DNA of 42,125 nucleotides from Muribaculaceae bacterium. GTDB taxonomy: Bacteria; Bacteroidota; Bacteroidia; Bacteroidales; Muribaculaceae. Shown piece by piece: positions 34,671-42,125 of this stretch (positions are counted from its first letter, which is position 1; every line of letters begins with the position of its first letter). Location of the stretch: NCBI GenBank assembly GCA_022510465.1, contig JAFLTJ010000015.1, forward strand, positions 1-42,125, read 5' to 3'. Under the pieces are notes generated by a model, which did not search any database, was not told the DNA's origin, and was given only the letters and a program-made list of their open reading frames with translations. Made by a program: the position numbers and the translations under genes.

Positions 34671-36683
34671 TTAGAGAATTGCAATTGCGGTTACTACCGA
34701 GAGTATTATCGCGCCGATAAGATACCACCATACGTACATCTGAACTTTGCCGCTCTGGAATGTCTTGATGGCTTCTGACGCCTTGTTGGTAACGTATGCA
34801 AGCCCGTTCATCGAGCCGTCGATAATGTGACGGTCAAACCACGCTATTGGTCGGGATATACATCCGAAGATAATCTTGTGGGTGATGAACATATAGAGCT
34901 CGTCAAAGTAGAAACGATGATGGGCCCAACGCCATAGAGCGGGGAGCGCATTGCGCATCTTTGCCGGTAATTCGTTCTCTTTCCGGTACATGAACGTGGC
35001 AAGCCCGATGGATAGAACGGCGACGATAAGCGAGATAGAAGCTACGCTCCAGTCAAAATGGGCTAAAAAGTCGTATGCCTCACCATTCCAACTTACAAAT
35101 TTTCCGAAGGGTATAAATCCGGCCACGCACGAAACGGCTGCGAGCAGAATCAGCGGTAATGACATTGTCCACGGTTGGTCGTGGGGAGCGTGATGCCCCT
35201 CAGGCGTCTTATGTTCTTTCCACCAAAAGATGAGGTAGTAGAGGCGGAACATATAGAATGCGGTCAGAGCGGCCACGGCCGACATCCAGATGTAGACCAG
35301 CGGGCTGTATTGGCCGCAAGAACTCAATATCTCGTCTTTTGAGAAGAAACCTGAGAACGGGATGATTCCGGCGATGGCAAGACAGCCTATGAGGAATGTC
35401 CAGTGGGTGACGGGCATATACTTACGCAGGCCGTGCATATCGGTGTAGTCGTTTGACCCTATAGCATGAATCAGAGCTCCGGCTCCAAGGAACAGGAGCG
35501 CCTTGAACATGGCGTGGGTAAACAGATGGAACATTGACGCCATGTAGCCTAAAGCCTCGTGATGCTCGGGGCGCGCAACGCCCAGCGAAACCATCATAAA
35601 TGCAATCTGAGAGATTGTTGAGAACGCGAGTACGCGCTTGATGTCAATCTGAGTGCAGGCAACAATCGCGGCATACAGCGCTGTCAGTGCGCCAACCACA
35701 ACGATTATCGTCATGGCGCTTTCGCTCATAAGATAGAGCGGGAACAGTCGTGCAACCAGGTATACGCCGGCTACAACCATTGTTGCGGCATGAATAAGTG
35801 CCGAAACTGGCGTGGGGCCCTCCATAGCGTCGGGTAACCATATATGCAGCGGCATCATGGCCGATTTACCCATACCACCCATGAATATTAATACCAAGGC
35901 CCAGGTTAGAACCGATGCTCCCATAAACATTGGCGCCGTGCTGGTGGCAAATATGTTTTTGACGTTTTCGGCTGCCGATAAATCCACATGATAGGTGTTG
36001 GCAATTCCGTCAACAGGAACCGACGTGAGTTGAATGAAATCAAACGACCCTACATAATAGCTCAGGGCGAGAATGCCGAGAAGGAAACCGAGGTCGGCAA
36101 AACGGGTGACGATAAATGCTTTTTTTGACGCCGATACGGCCGATTGCCTCGTATAGTAGAACCCAATCAACAAATAGGAAGAAGCGCCCACAAGCTCCCA
36201 AAATATATACATCTGGAAGATATTTGTAGCGACAACCAATCCCAGCATTGAGAACGAGAACAGCGACAGGAACGCGTAAAAGCGTTGAAATCCTTTCTCA
36301 TACACCCCGTGATGGTCGCGCATATAGCCCATGCTATACAGGTGAACCATGAATGAAATCGAGGAAATGACCACGAGCATAAGCGCCGATATGGGGTCGA
36401 GCAGGAATCCGAGCTTGATAACCAGATTTGGGGTGAATTCAAGCCACGTTGCGTTGAACACTATAAACTGAAGTCGCTCGCCGGCGGTGTTCATAAATGC
36501 CGAACCGGGCGCGCAGAAGAAATATTGGAATGCAGTGTAATAGGACAGCGCCATGACAAGGCCCATACCTGTCGTACCGAGGATACCGGCCAGGCGGTGG
36601 GGCATTTTCATGCCCGCAAGACCCAGCAGGAAAAACATCCCGAGCGGCATTGCCAATATCAACAAGGGTATCGTAATATCCAT
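34671..36683 (-). CDS. nuoL: NADH-quinone oxidoreductase subunit L
   Basis: The largest antiporter-like subunit, which carries the long lateral helix that ties the membrane arm together. The 670-residue product is longer than the E. coli form (613). It has the block HIWLPDAMEGPTPVSALIHA, then TMVVAGVYLVAR, plus KRVLAFSTISQIAFM and the early Glu in YIFWELVGASSYLLIGF. The C-terminal third (from about 520) holds the last crossing helices and ends in a hydrophobic segment, as expected for the lateral helix and its anchor. Gene order L-M-N is the standard one. Confidence 0.96.
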   Translation of the reverse strand: MDITIPLLILAMPLGMFFLLGLAGMKMPHRLAGILGTTGMGLVMALSYYTAFQYFFCAPGSAFMNTAGERLQFIVFNATWLEFTPNLVIKLGFLLDPISALMLVVISSISFMVHLYSMGYMRDHHGVYEKGFQRFYAFLSLFSFSMLGLVVATNIFQMYIFWELVGASSYLLIGFYYTRQSAVSASKKAFIVTRFADLGFLLGILALSYYVGSFDFIQLTSVPVDGIANTYHVDLSAAENVKNIFATSTAPMFMGASVLTWALVLIFMGGMGKSAMMPLHIWLPDAMEGPTPVSALIHAATMVVAGVYLVARLFPLYLMSESAMTIIVVVGALTALYAAIVACTQIDIKRVLAFSTISQIAFMMVSLGVARPEHHEALGYMASMFHLFTHAMFKALLFLGAGALIHAIGSNDYTDMHGLRKYMPVTHWTFLIGCLAIAGIIPFSGFFSKDEILSSCGQYSPLVYIWMSAVAALTAFYMFRLYYLIFWWKEHKTPEGHHAPHDQPWTMSLPLILLAAVSCVAGFIPFGKFVSWNGEAYDFLAHFDWSVASISLIVAVLSIGLATFMYRKENELPAKMRNALPALWRWAHHRFYFDELYMFITHKIIFGCISRPIAWFDRHIIDGSMNGLAYVTNKASEAIKTFQSGKVQMYVWWYLIGAIILSVVTAIAIL

Positions 36684-36731
36684 AGTGTATTAATAGAATT
36701 TCTACTGTGAAGACTAAATTGAGCGGTGGTA

Positions 36732-37040
36732 TCAGAATTTCATTTTTGACATATCGCTGACGTCGATATTGCGAGCGCCGCGATATATGTTGATGATTAT
36801 GGCAATCGCAAGGGCTGTCTCGGCGGCCGCAATGGCAATTGCAAAGAGGGTAAACATCATTCCGTCAAGGCTTCCGGGATATAGAAAGCGATTGAACACA
36901 ACGAAATTAATATCAACTGCATTGAGCATCAATTCAAGTGAAATTAACATCGCAATCATGTTGCGTCGTGTTATAAATCCGTATATACCACAACAGAACA
37001 TTATCAGCGATGGAATAAGATACCAAATCAAACTATTCAT
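36732..37040 (-). CDS. nuoK: NADH-quinone oxidoreductase subunit K
   Basis: Small three-helix subunit of the complex I membrane arm. The frame can be read from 37103, but that would overlap nuoJ and give 123 residues. The ATG at 37038-37040 gives 102 residues starting MNSLIWYLIPSLIMF, the normal NuoK length. The conserved helix with ISLELMLNAVDINFVVF holds the key glutamate of the proton path, and a second glutamate is in AAAETALAIAI. Confidence 0.92.
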   Translation of the reverse strand: MNSLIWYLIPSLIMFCCGIYGFITRRNMIAMLISLELMLNAVDINFVVFNRFLYPGSLDGMMFTLFAIAIAAAETALAIAIIINIYRGARNIDVSDMSKMKF

Positions 37041-37080
37041 GGGTGTAATTGTAACTACTAATGAATTTAAAATTAATTTG

Positions 37081-37596
37081 TTAACGTCGGCGAGCAACGA
37101 CAACTCCGCCTATTATGCACGCCAGCAGCAGCACCGAAATGGCTTCAAACGGGAGCAGGTAGCCGCCGCGGCCGGTGCCGAGTATTGCGTTTCCTATGGT
37201 GTCCATATCGGGATTGCTCATTGCCGGCAGTTTTGCGAATAATGTTTCGCAACGGCTTATCAAGGCCCAGACTCCTGCGCCACCGGCGGCAACAGCCGCA
37301 ATCAGTCCGGTCAGACGCTTGCGCGATTCAAGTGTTTCAGACTTGTGTCCCGGGCGAGTTGTAAGCAAAATTGAGAATACAAAAAGCACCACAATGCCGC
37401 CTGCGTATACTGCAATTTGAACGGAGCCAAGGAATTCGTAGTCGAGCGTGAAATACAGGGCTGCAGTTGCAAAGAGCGTAAACAGCAGGAAAGTGGCGGC
37501 TCGCAGGATGCGGCGAGTGGTCACTGTCAGTATCGAGAAAACGACAATCGACAATGCGATTATCCAATACATGATGATACTTCCAACTGATTCCAT
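37081..37596 (-). CDS. nuoJ: NADH-quinone oxidoreductase subunit J
   Basis: Five-helix membrane subunit of complex I. The 171-residue product is hydrophobic and has the family signature region RILRAATFLLFTLFATAALYFTL, then QIAVYAGGIVVLFVF (the conserved tyrosine in the third helix) and a C-terminal helix before VVARRR. It lies between nuoI and nuoK in the usual order. The nuoI-nuoJ gap is 75 nt, AT-rich, with no clear terminator. Confidence 0.93.
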   Translation of the reverse strand: MESVGSIIMYWIIALSIVVFSILTVTTRRILRAATFLLFTLFATAALYFTLDYEFLGSVQIAVYAGGIVVLFVFSILLTTRPGHKSETLESRKRLTGLIAAVAAGGAGVWALISRCETLFAKLPAMSNPDMDTIGNAILGTGRGGYLLPFEAISVLLLACIIGGVVVARRR

Positions 37597-37671
37597 ATCT
37601 TTAATTGGGTATATATTAGAAATTTATTGTTAAATTATAGCTTTTGGTTCAGGTATCTATCAAGACCTGTA

Positions 37672-38265
37672 TTAGTTTGATTCCTCTTTTGGAGCTGATT
37701 CCTGAGTCGCAGCCGCTTTCTTGGCCGCGGCAGCTGCTTTGGCTGCGGCAATCTTGGCTTCACGTTCGGCCTGAATCTTGGCTAATTGTTCAGGAGTTGG
37801 AGCCGGCTCCTCTTTTTCGGGAAGATAGTTAAGTTTCTTAATGAGCTTTTCGCGTGTAAACACGGCTTGTTCAAAGTCATTGGAGAAATCTATTGCCTGG
37901 GTTGGGCAGTTGGATACACACAGCTGGCAGAAAGTACAGCTTCCCAGATAGTATGTGTAGGTGTCAAGTTTCTTTTTCTTTTTGCCGTCGGCCGTATCGA
38001 CCATCTTGGTAGTCAATGATATAGTTCCGTTGGGACATACTCGTTCACACATACCGCAGGCGATACATTTATGATTACCGTCGGCGTCGTATTTGAGTTC
38101 AAGAATAGCACGGAATCGCGGCGCAACCGGTGGATTTTCCCTGTTTTCGGGATATTTTTCGGTGATTTTGGGGGTGATAAATTCCTTGCCGGTCACCTGC
38201 ATACCTTGTAGAAGGCTTAAGATGCCCGAGCCTAATGACGAGAAATACTCTTTTACACTGCCCAT
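37672..38265 (-). CDS. nuoI: NADH-quinone oxidoreductase subunit I (two 4Fe-4S)
   Basis: Peripheral arm subunit that passes electrons towards the quinone site. The 197-residue product has two complete 4Fe-4S motifs: C67-C70-C73-C77 (CIACGMCERVCP) and C110-C113-C116-C120 (CTFCQLCVSNCP). After about residue 155 it has an unusual Ala/Lys/Glu-rich tail (AKIQAEREAKIAAAKAAAA and onward) of about 40 residues, likely a helical or disordered extension. It starts 47 nt after the atpG stop. Its usual neighbours nuoH and nuoA-D are not beside it. Confidence 0.95.
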   Translation of the reverse strand: MGSVKEYFSSLGSGILSLLQGMQVTGKEFITPKITEKYPENRENPPVAPRFRAILELKYDADGNHKCIACGMCERVCPNGTISLTTKMVDTADGKKKKKLDTYTYYLGSCTFCQLCVSNCPTQAIDFSNDFEQAVFTREKLIKKLNYLPEKEEPAPTPEQLAKIQAEREAKIAAAKAAAAAKKAAATQESAPKEESN

Positions 38266-38312
38266 AATTGTTTGTTTCGTTTGGCTTTTTGTTTTTTGCG
38301 CGATGTGGTTGT

Positions 38313-39194
38313 TTATTTGACCTGGCCACCGAGAATGTCAAGCAGCTCGGTTGTAATGCTTTGCTGACGCAGTTTGTTAAACTCAAGTTGCAACTGTTCC
38401 AGAAGTTTCTTGGCGTTGTCGTTGGCGCTCTGCATGGCCATAATGCGGGCAGCTTGCTCGGAAGCGCGGTTTTCAACAAAAACTTCTTGCATCATTGCCA
38501 GCAGGAATAATGGCAGAACAGCGGCAAAGATGGATGATGCATTGGGCTCAAATATGTAAGGCCTGCACAGAGCCTTGCCGTTGCCGGCCGAGAACGATTG
38601 TGGAATAATGGGTAAAAGTTGCTCGGCGCGGATGCGTTGACGCGAGACGCTTTGGAAGTTCATGTACATAACGTCGACGCGGTCAAGATTACCGGATGTA
38701 AAATCGTTGCGCAGCAGCTCCATGAAGCGTTTGACGCCCGGGCCTTCGGTTTTGGAATTGACGCCGAAAACCGACGCTACTTTCAGATGCTCGCCGGCGA
38801 TTTTATGCGCGGCTTTGTCGAGCTTGCGGCCAACGGGATATATGACTACATCTACATTTTCGCCTAACGTACGTCGATATTCTTCAAGGCGATTTAAAAC
38901 CGCCTTGAAGATATTAACGTTATAGGCACCACACAGACCATCGTCAGAACCGAGTACTACCAACCCAATTCTTTTGACTTCACGTGGTTCAGTAAGCGGC
39001 GACGAAAATTCGGCGTCGGCACTTAGGAGATTGCCTAAGATAGTCTCAATCTGCTGACGGAATGGGAGCAGACGTTTGAGAGCCAGCTCGGCTTTATGCA
39101 TCTTTGCAGATGAAATCATTTTCATCGCTCCTGTAATTTTCTCGGATGAGGCTACAGAGCCGATGCGGCCTTTGAGTTCGCGAAGTGTTGCCAT
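38313..39194 (-). CDS. atpG: ATP synthase gamma subunit
   Basis: Central rotor shaft of F1. The 293-residue product has the conserved N-terminal helix MATLRELKGRIGSVASSEKITGAMKMISSAKM and the C-terminal helix AMQSANDNAKKLLEQLQLEFNKLRQQSITTELLDI; these pair in the rotor coiled coil. Gamma ends the atpE-F-H-A-G run, as in other Bacteroidetes; atpD and atpC (beta, epsilon) are not in the window and by that gene order would lie further upstream or elsewhere. Confidence 0.96.
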   Translation of the reverse strand: MATLRELKGRIGSVASSEKITGAMKMISSAKMHKAELALKRLLPFRQQIETILGNLLSADAEFSSPLTEPREVKRIGLVVLGSDDGLCGAYNVNIFKAVLNRLEEYRRTLGENVDVVIYPVGRKLDKAAHKIAGEHLKVASVFGVNSKTEGPGVKRFMELLRNDFTSGNLDRVDVMYMNFQSVSRQRIRAEQLLPIIPQSFSAGNGKALCRPYIFEPNASSIFAAVLPLFLLAMMQEVFVENRASEQAARIMAMQSANDNAKKLLEQLQLEFNKLRQQSITTELLDILGGQVK

Positions 39195-39269
39195 ATTCTA
39201 ATACAGTAAGAGAATTTGGTTGGTAGTTGGTTTTTATTTGGTCTTAATGGATTAATTGGTAGATGTTAA

Positions 39270-40841
39270 TCAGGCATACCGGGCTGCAATTTCATCGGCG
39301 GCTTCAAGCAAATGGGCCGAAACTTCGTCGGTCAGCTTGCCGGCTTTGATAGTGTCAAGGTCGGCCTGATATTTGGCATGCAGCAACTGGATGAACAGTT
39401 TTTCAAACTCGGCAACTTTATCGGCCGGGACTTTCTCGAGCAGACCTTTGGTTCCTGCAAAAATAACGGCAACCTCCTCTTCCACCGCCACAGGGCGATA
39501 TTGAGGCTGGATTAGAAGCCGTTCATTTTTGCGGCCTTTGTCGATTACGCGGGCAGTCACGGGGTCGATGTCACCACCAAATTTGGTGAACGACTCGAGC
39601 TCGCGGAACTGAGCCTGGTCGATTTTCAGCGTACCGGCAACCTTTTTCATTGACTTAATCTGCGCATTACCGCCCACACGCGAAACCGAGATACCTACGT
39701 TGATGGCCGGGCGTATACCTCGGTTGAACAGAGCTGTTTCGAGGAATATCTGACCGTCGGTAATCGATATAACGTTGGTGGGGATATATGCCGAAACGTC
39801 GCCTGCCTGGGTCTCGATGATGGGGAGAGCCGTCAGCGAGCCACCACCCTTAACAATAGGTTTAAGGGCCTCGGGAAGGTCGTTCATCTGGGAGGCAACC
39901 GCTTGATTGTCGATAATCTTTGCGGCGCGCTCCAACAGGCGTGAATGGAGGTAGAATATATCTCCGGGGTAGGCTTCACGACCCGACGGGCGCTTAAGGA
40001 TGAGTGAAATTTCGCGGTAGGCAACGGCCTGCTTGGAAAGGTCGTCGTAAATAATGAGGGCGTCACGGCCGGTGTCGCGGATGTATTCACCGATGGCAAC
40101 GCCGGCAAAAGGCGCATAGTAGCGCATAGAAGCCGAGTCGCTCGCGCCGGCGGCTACTACCACGGTATAGTCGAGCGCGCCGTGCTGACGCAGGGTTTCA
40201 ACTGTAGCGGCGATAGACGAGCCTTTCTGACCTATGGCAACGTAGATACAGTAAACGGGCTTGCCCTCTTCAAAATTCTTGCGCTGATTGATGATAGTGT
40301 CAATGGCGATTGCGGTTTTCCCAATCTGGCGGTCGCCGATGATAAGCTCGCGCTGTCCGCGGCCTATGGGCACCATGGCGTCAACGGCCTTGATACCGGT
40401 TTGGAGCGGCTGGTTTACCGGTTGACGGAAAATAACACCCGGAGCTTTACGCTCAAGTGGCATTCTCAGGAGGTCGCCGTCAATGGGTCCTCGGCCGTCA
40501 ATCGGTTCTCCAAGAACGTTGATAACACGACCGAAGAGGCCTTCGCCAACCGGAATAGAGGCAATCTCACCGGTTCGCTTGACGCTCATATTTTCGGTAA
40601 CAGAGTCGACATTGTTAAGAAGAATGACGCCGACGTTGCTTTCTTCAAGGTTTAGAGCCACACCTTTGACGCCATTCTCAAACTCCACGAGTTCGTTGGC
40701 ACGGACATTGTCAAGTCCATAAACGTGAGCCACGCCGTCGCCAACCTCCAAAACCGTACCGGTTTCCTCAAACGATACAGTGGAGTTAACATTTTCGAGC
40801 TGCTGTTTTAAAACTTCAGATATCTCGCTGGGGTTAATCAT
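39270..40841 (-). CDS. atpA: ATP synthase alpha subunit
   Basis: Non-catalytic nucleotide-binding subunit of F1. The 523-residue product has Walker A GDRQIGKT at about 169-176, the alpha signature [17 protein letters not shown] and the arginine finger region near it (SRVGG). Length is typical. It overlaps nothing: the atpG start is 75 nt downstream and atpH ends 10 nt upstream. Confidence 0.98.
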   Translation of the reverse strand: MINPSEISEVLKQQLENVNSTVSFEETGTVLEVGDGVAHVYGLDNVRANELVEFENGVKGVALNLEESNVGVILLNNVDSVTENMSVKRTGEIASIPVGEGLFGRVINVLGEPIDGRGPIDGDLLRMPLERKAPGVIFRQPVNQPLQTGIKAVDAMVPIGRGQRELIIGDRQIGKTAIAIDTIINQRKNFEEGKPVYCIYVAIGQKGSSIAATVETLRQHGALDYTVVVAAGASDSASMRYYAPFAGVAIGEYIRDTGRDALIIYDDLSKQAVAYREISLILKRPSGREAYPGDIFYLHSRLLERAAKIIDNQAVASQMNDLPEALKPIVKGGGSLTALPIIETQAGDVSAYIPTNVISITDGQIFLETALFNRGIRPAINVGISVSRVGGNAQIKSMKKVAGTLKIDQAQFRELESFTKFGGDIDPVTARVIDKGRKNERLLIQPQYRPVAVEEEVAVIFAGTKGLLEKVPADKVAEFEKLFIQLLHAKYQADLDTIKAGKLTDEVSAHLLEAADEIAARYA

Positions 40842-40851
40842 TTCAATGGTA

Positions 40852-41400
40852 TTAATTATTGCTTAATAATTTGATACGCAACTGCTTTAGCTCATTACTA
40901 ATTGAAGCATCGAGAACTTTGTTGTCGATTTTGACAACAAACCCTCCAATCAACTCCGGGTCAACGGAATCGGAATATTCCATCGACCCACCATTGAGGT
41001 GTCGCTCGATGACATCTTTGAGTCTCTTTTCCTCTTGAGGCTCTAACGGGGCTGCCGATGTGACATGAACCTGATGTATGTTGTTTTCTATGCGGAAAAG
41101 GCTACGATAGGCGATGGCGATAGCCCTGGCCATTTCAAAGCGCTTGTTTTCACGCAGCAGCTTGAAAAAGTTGGACAAAATCGTTTCGTTGTCACCTATT
41201 GCAGCAGCTGTCGACAATAGTTTGATTTTATCGTCGGAGCTTACATACGGGTTATCCATCACTTCCTGCAAAGCGGGTTGCGACTCGAATTGTTGCTCGA
41301 GTATCAGCATTTTGTCATACACGGTGCGGGTGGCATCGTGTTCCTGAGCAAACTTGTAGAGCGCCTTGGCATATCGGCGCGGGATTAGACCTTCTTGCAT
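40852..41400 (-). CDS. atpH: ATP synthase delta subunit
   Basis: Stator subunit that joins the F1 head to the b subunits. The 182-residue product is the usual size and has the N-terminal [13 protein letters not shown] block and the C-terminal signature region around [28 protein letters not shown]. It sits between atpF and atpA. Confidence 0.95.
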   Translation of the reverse strand: MQEGLIPRRYAKALYKFAQEHDATRTVYDKMLILEQQFESQPALQEVMDNPYVSSDDKIKLLSTAAAIGDNETILSNFFKLLRENKRFEMARAIAIAYRSLFRIENNIHQVHVTSAAPLEPQEEKRLKDVIERHLNGGSMEYSDSVDPELIGGFVVKIDNKVLDASISNELKQLRIKLLSNN

Positions 41401-41430
41401 TTGGTGGGGTTGAGTGGATTGTTCAGGTAA

Positions 41431-41928
41431 TTAGTTTTGTGTCTCCATTTCCTCGAGCAACGAGTCAACGAGTCGAGCCTGAGCCTTTGTATCCTTCATT
41501 TGCTCTTTAACCACCTTTTGGGCAATATCAAGAGCAAATGAGCTTACCTCGTTGCGGAATTGTTGCTGAGCCTCCTTGCGTTCTTGCTGAATAGACTGTT
41601 TTGCAGCCTCCATAACCTTGGCAGCTTCGACGCGGGCCGCCTCACGAGCTTCCTCGATGATTTGATTTTTCATCTTGTCGGCTTCGCGAAGGATGTCGCC
41701 CTGGCGAATGCGCGCCTCGGCAATGTATTTTTCAGATTCTTCGCGGGCGCGGTCGAGTTGCTCCTTCGCATCGCGGGCATATTCAACGCCCTTGTCGATT
41801 AGGTTAGCACGGTCTTCAACGCCTTTGATGATTGCCGGCCAGCCCCATTTCCACAATATCAGAAACAGGATGCCAAAGCTGACAAACATCCAGAATATCA
41901 GACCAAACTCTGGGATGAATAGTTTCAT
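41431..41928 (-). CDS. atpF: ATP synthase b subunit
   Basis: Peripheral stalk subunit. The 165-residue product has one N-terminal membrane segment (about 8-28, FGLIFWMFVSFGILFLILW) and then a long charged helix rich in Ala, Glu, Lys, Arg and Gln that fits a coiled-coil dimer. A single gene is present, so the stalk is probably a homodimer. It starts 21 nt after the atpE stop. Confidence 0.95.
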   Translation of the reverse strand: MKLFIPEFGLIFWMFVSFGILFLILWKWGWPAIIKGVEDRANLIDKGVEYARDAKEQLDRAREESEKYIAEARIRQGDILREADKMKNQIIEEAREAARVEAAKVMEAAKQSIQQERKEAQQQFRNEVSSFALDIAQKVVKEQMKDTKAQARLVDSLLEEMETQN

Positions 41929-41949
41929 GTGGCCGGTGTTTTAAGTCTA

Positions 41950-42125
41950 TTAGTTGGTGATGAACAATGAGAGTACACAAACGATTACAGCAAAGAGGGC
42001 AACACCCTCAACGAGAGCTGCAATAATAATCATGTTTGAACGGATATCGCCGGTTGCTTCGGGCTGACGGGCGATTGCTTCCATGGCTGATGCACCGATT
42101 TTACCAATACCGATACCTGCACCGA
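41950..42125 (-). CDS. atpE: ATP synthase c subunit (3' part, cut by the window edge)
   Basis: Reading the minus strand gives the C-terminal part of subunit c: GAGIGIGKIGASAMEAIARQ, then PEATGDIRSNM, then a second helix with the essential carboxylate in AALVEGVALFAVIV, ending SLFITN and stop. The residue after the Glu is Gly rather than the Ser/Thr typical of sodium-coupled rings, and the usual glutamine in the first helix is outside the window, so proton coupling is more likely. The start is beyond 42125. Confidence 0.93.
   Translation of the reverse strand, partial: GAGIGIGKIGASAMEAIARQPEATGDIRSNMIIIAALVEGVALFAVIVCVLSLFITN

Noticed and set aside
37041..37103. Longer nuoK start overlapping nuoJ
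   Set aside because: It would give 123 residues instead of the family's usual 100 or so; the internal ATG begins exactly at the typical NuoK N-terminus.

Overview
The window looks like the chromosome of a gut-type member of the Bacteroidales, most likely near Muribaculaceae. This is inferred from gene content and signals, not from a marker-tree search. The clues are promoter-like sites of the Bacteroidetes form (TAnnTTTG at -7, about 20 nt after a TTG or TTTG), little sign of Shine-Dalgarno sequences before starts, large secreted proteins of choice-of-anchor type with T9SS-like C-terminal tails, a Bacteroidetes-type lipoprotein glutaminyl cyclase, and an ATP synthase gene order atpE-F-H-A-G.

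Layout on the + strand: 1-554 is a non-coding, repeat-rich stretch leading to recA (555-1721, with a strong terminator). Next is an 11 kb block of three consecutive giant secreted proteins (2045-12796); the first two are tandem paralogues with the same architecture, and the third adds carboxypeptidase-regulatory-like repeats and has patchy base composition. A second repeat-rich intergenic stretch (12797-13287) carries the same three repeat families as the first and leads to pnp. Then come a DUF177/YceD gene, rpmF, a 213-nt gap that folds into a plausible structured RNA, fabH, a glutaminyl cyclase lipoprotein, a sufE-like gene with a near-consensus promoter, and a POT-family peptide transporter. 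Next is a three-gene nonulosonic-acid type sugar activation cluster (hydrolysing 2-epimerase, CMP-sugar synthetase, CBS-nucleotidyltransferase), which runs closely into obgE, hflX, dgt, a TPM-domain membrane protein and a secreted PL9-type pectate lyase-like protein.

A bidirectional terminator at 31584-31621 separates this from a minus-strand run that fills the rest of the window. In transcription order it reads atpE (cut by the window edge), atpF, atpH, atpA, atpG, nuoI, nuoJ, nuoK, nuoL, nuoM, nuoN. The proton-pumping membrane arm of complex I thus directly follows the ATP synthase genes, and nuoA, B, C, D and H are absent from this block.

Functional links: several secreted proteins here have a glutamine at the predicted +1 position after signal peptide cleavage, which is what a glutaminyl cyclase such as 17585-18583 would cyclise. 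The most unusual items are the structured RNA candidate between rpmF and fabH, the shared composite repeats upstream of recA and pnp, the atp-nuo arrangement, and the giant surface protein block. I saw no rRNA, tRNA, CRISPR array, insertion sequence or prophage.
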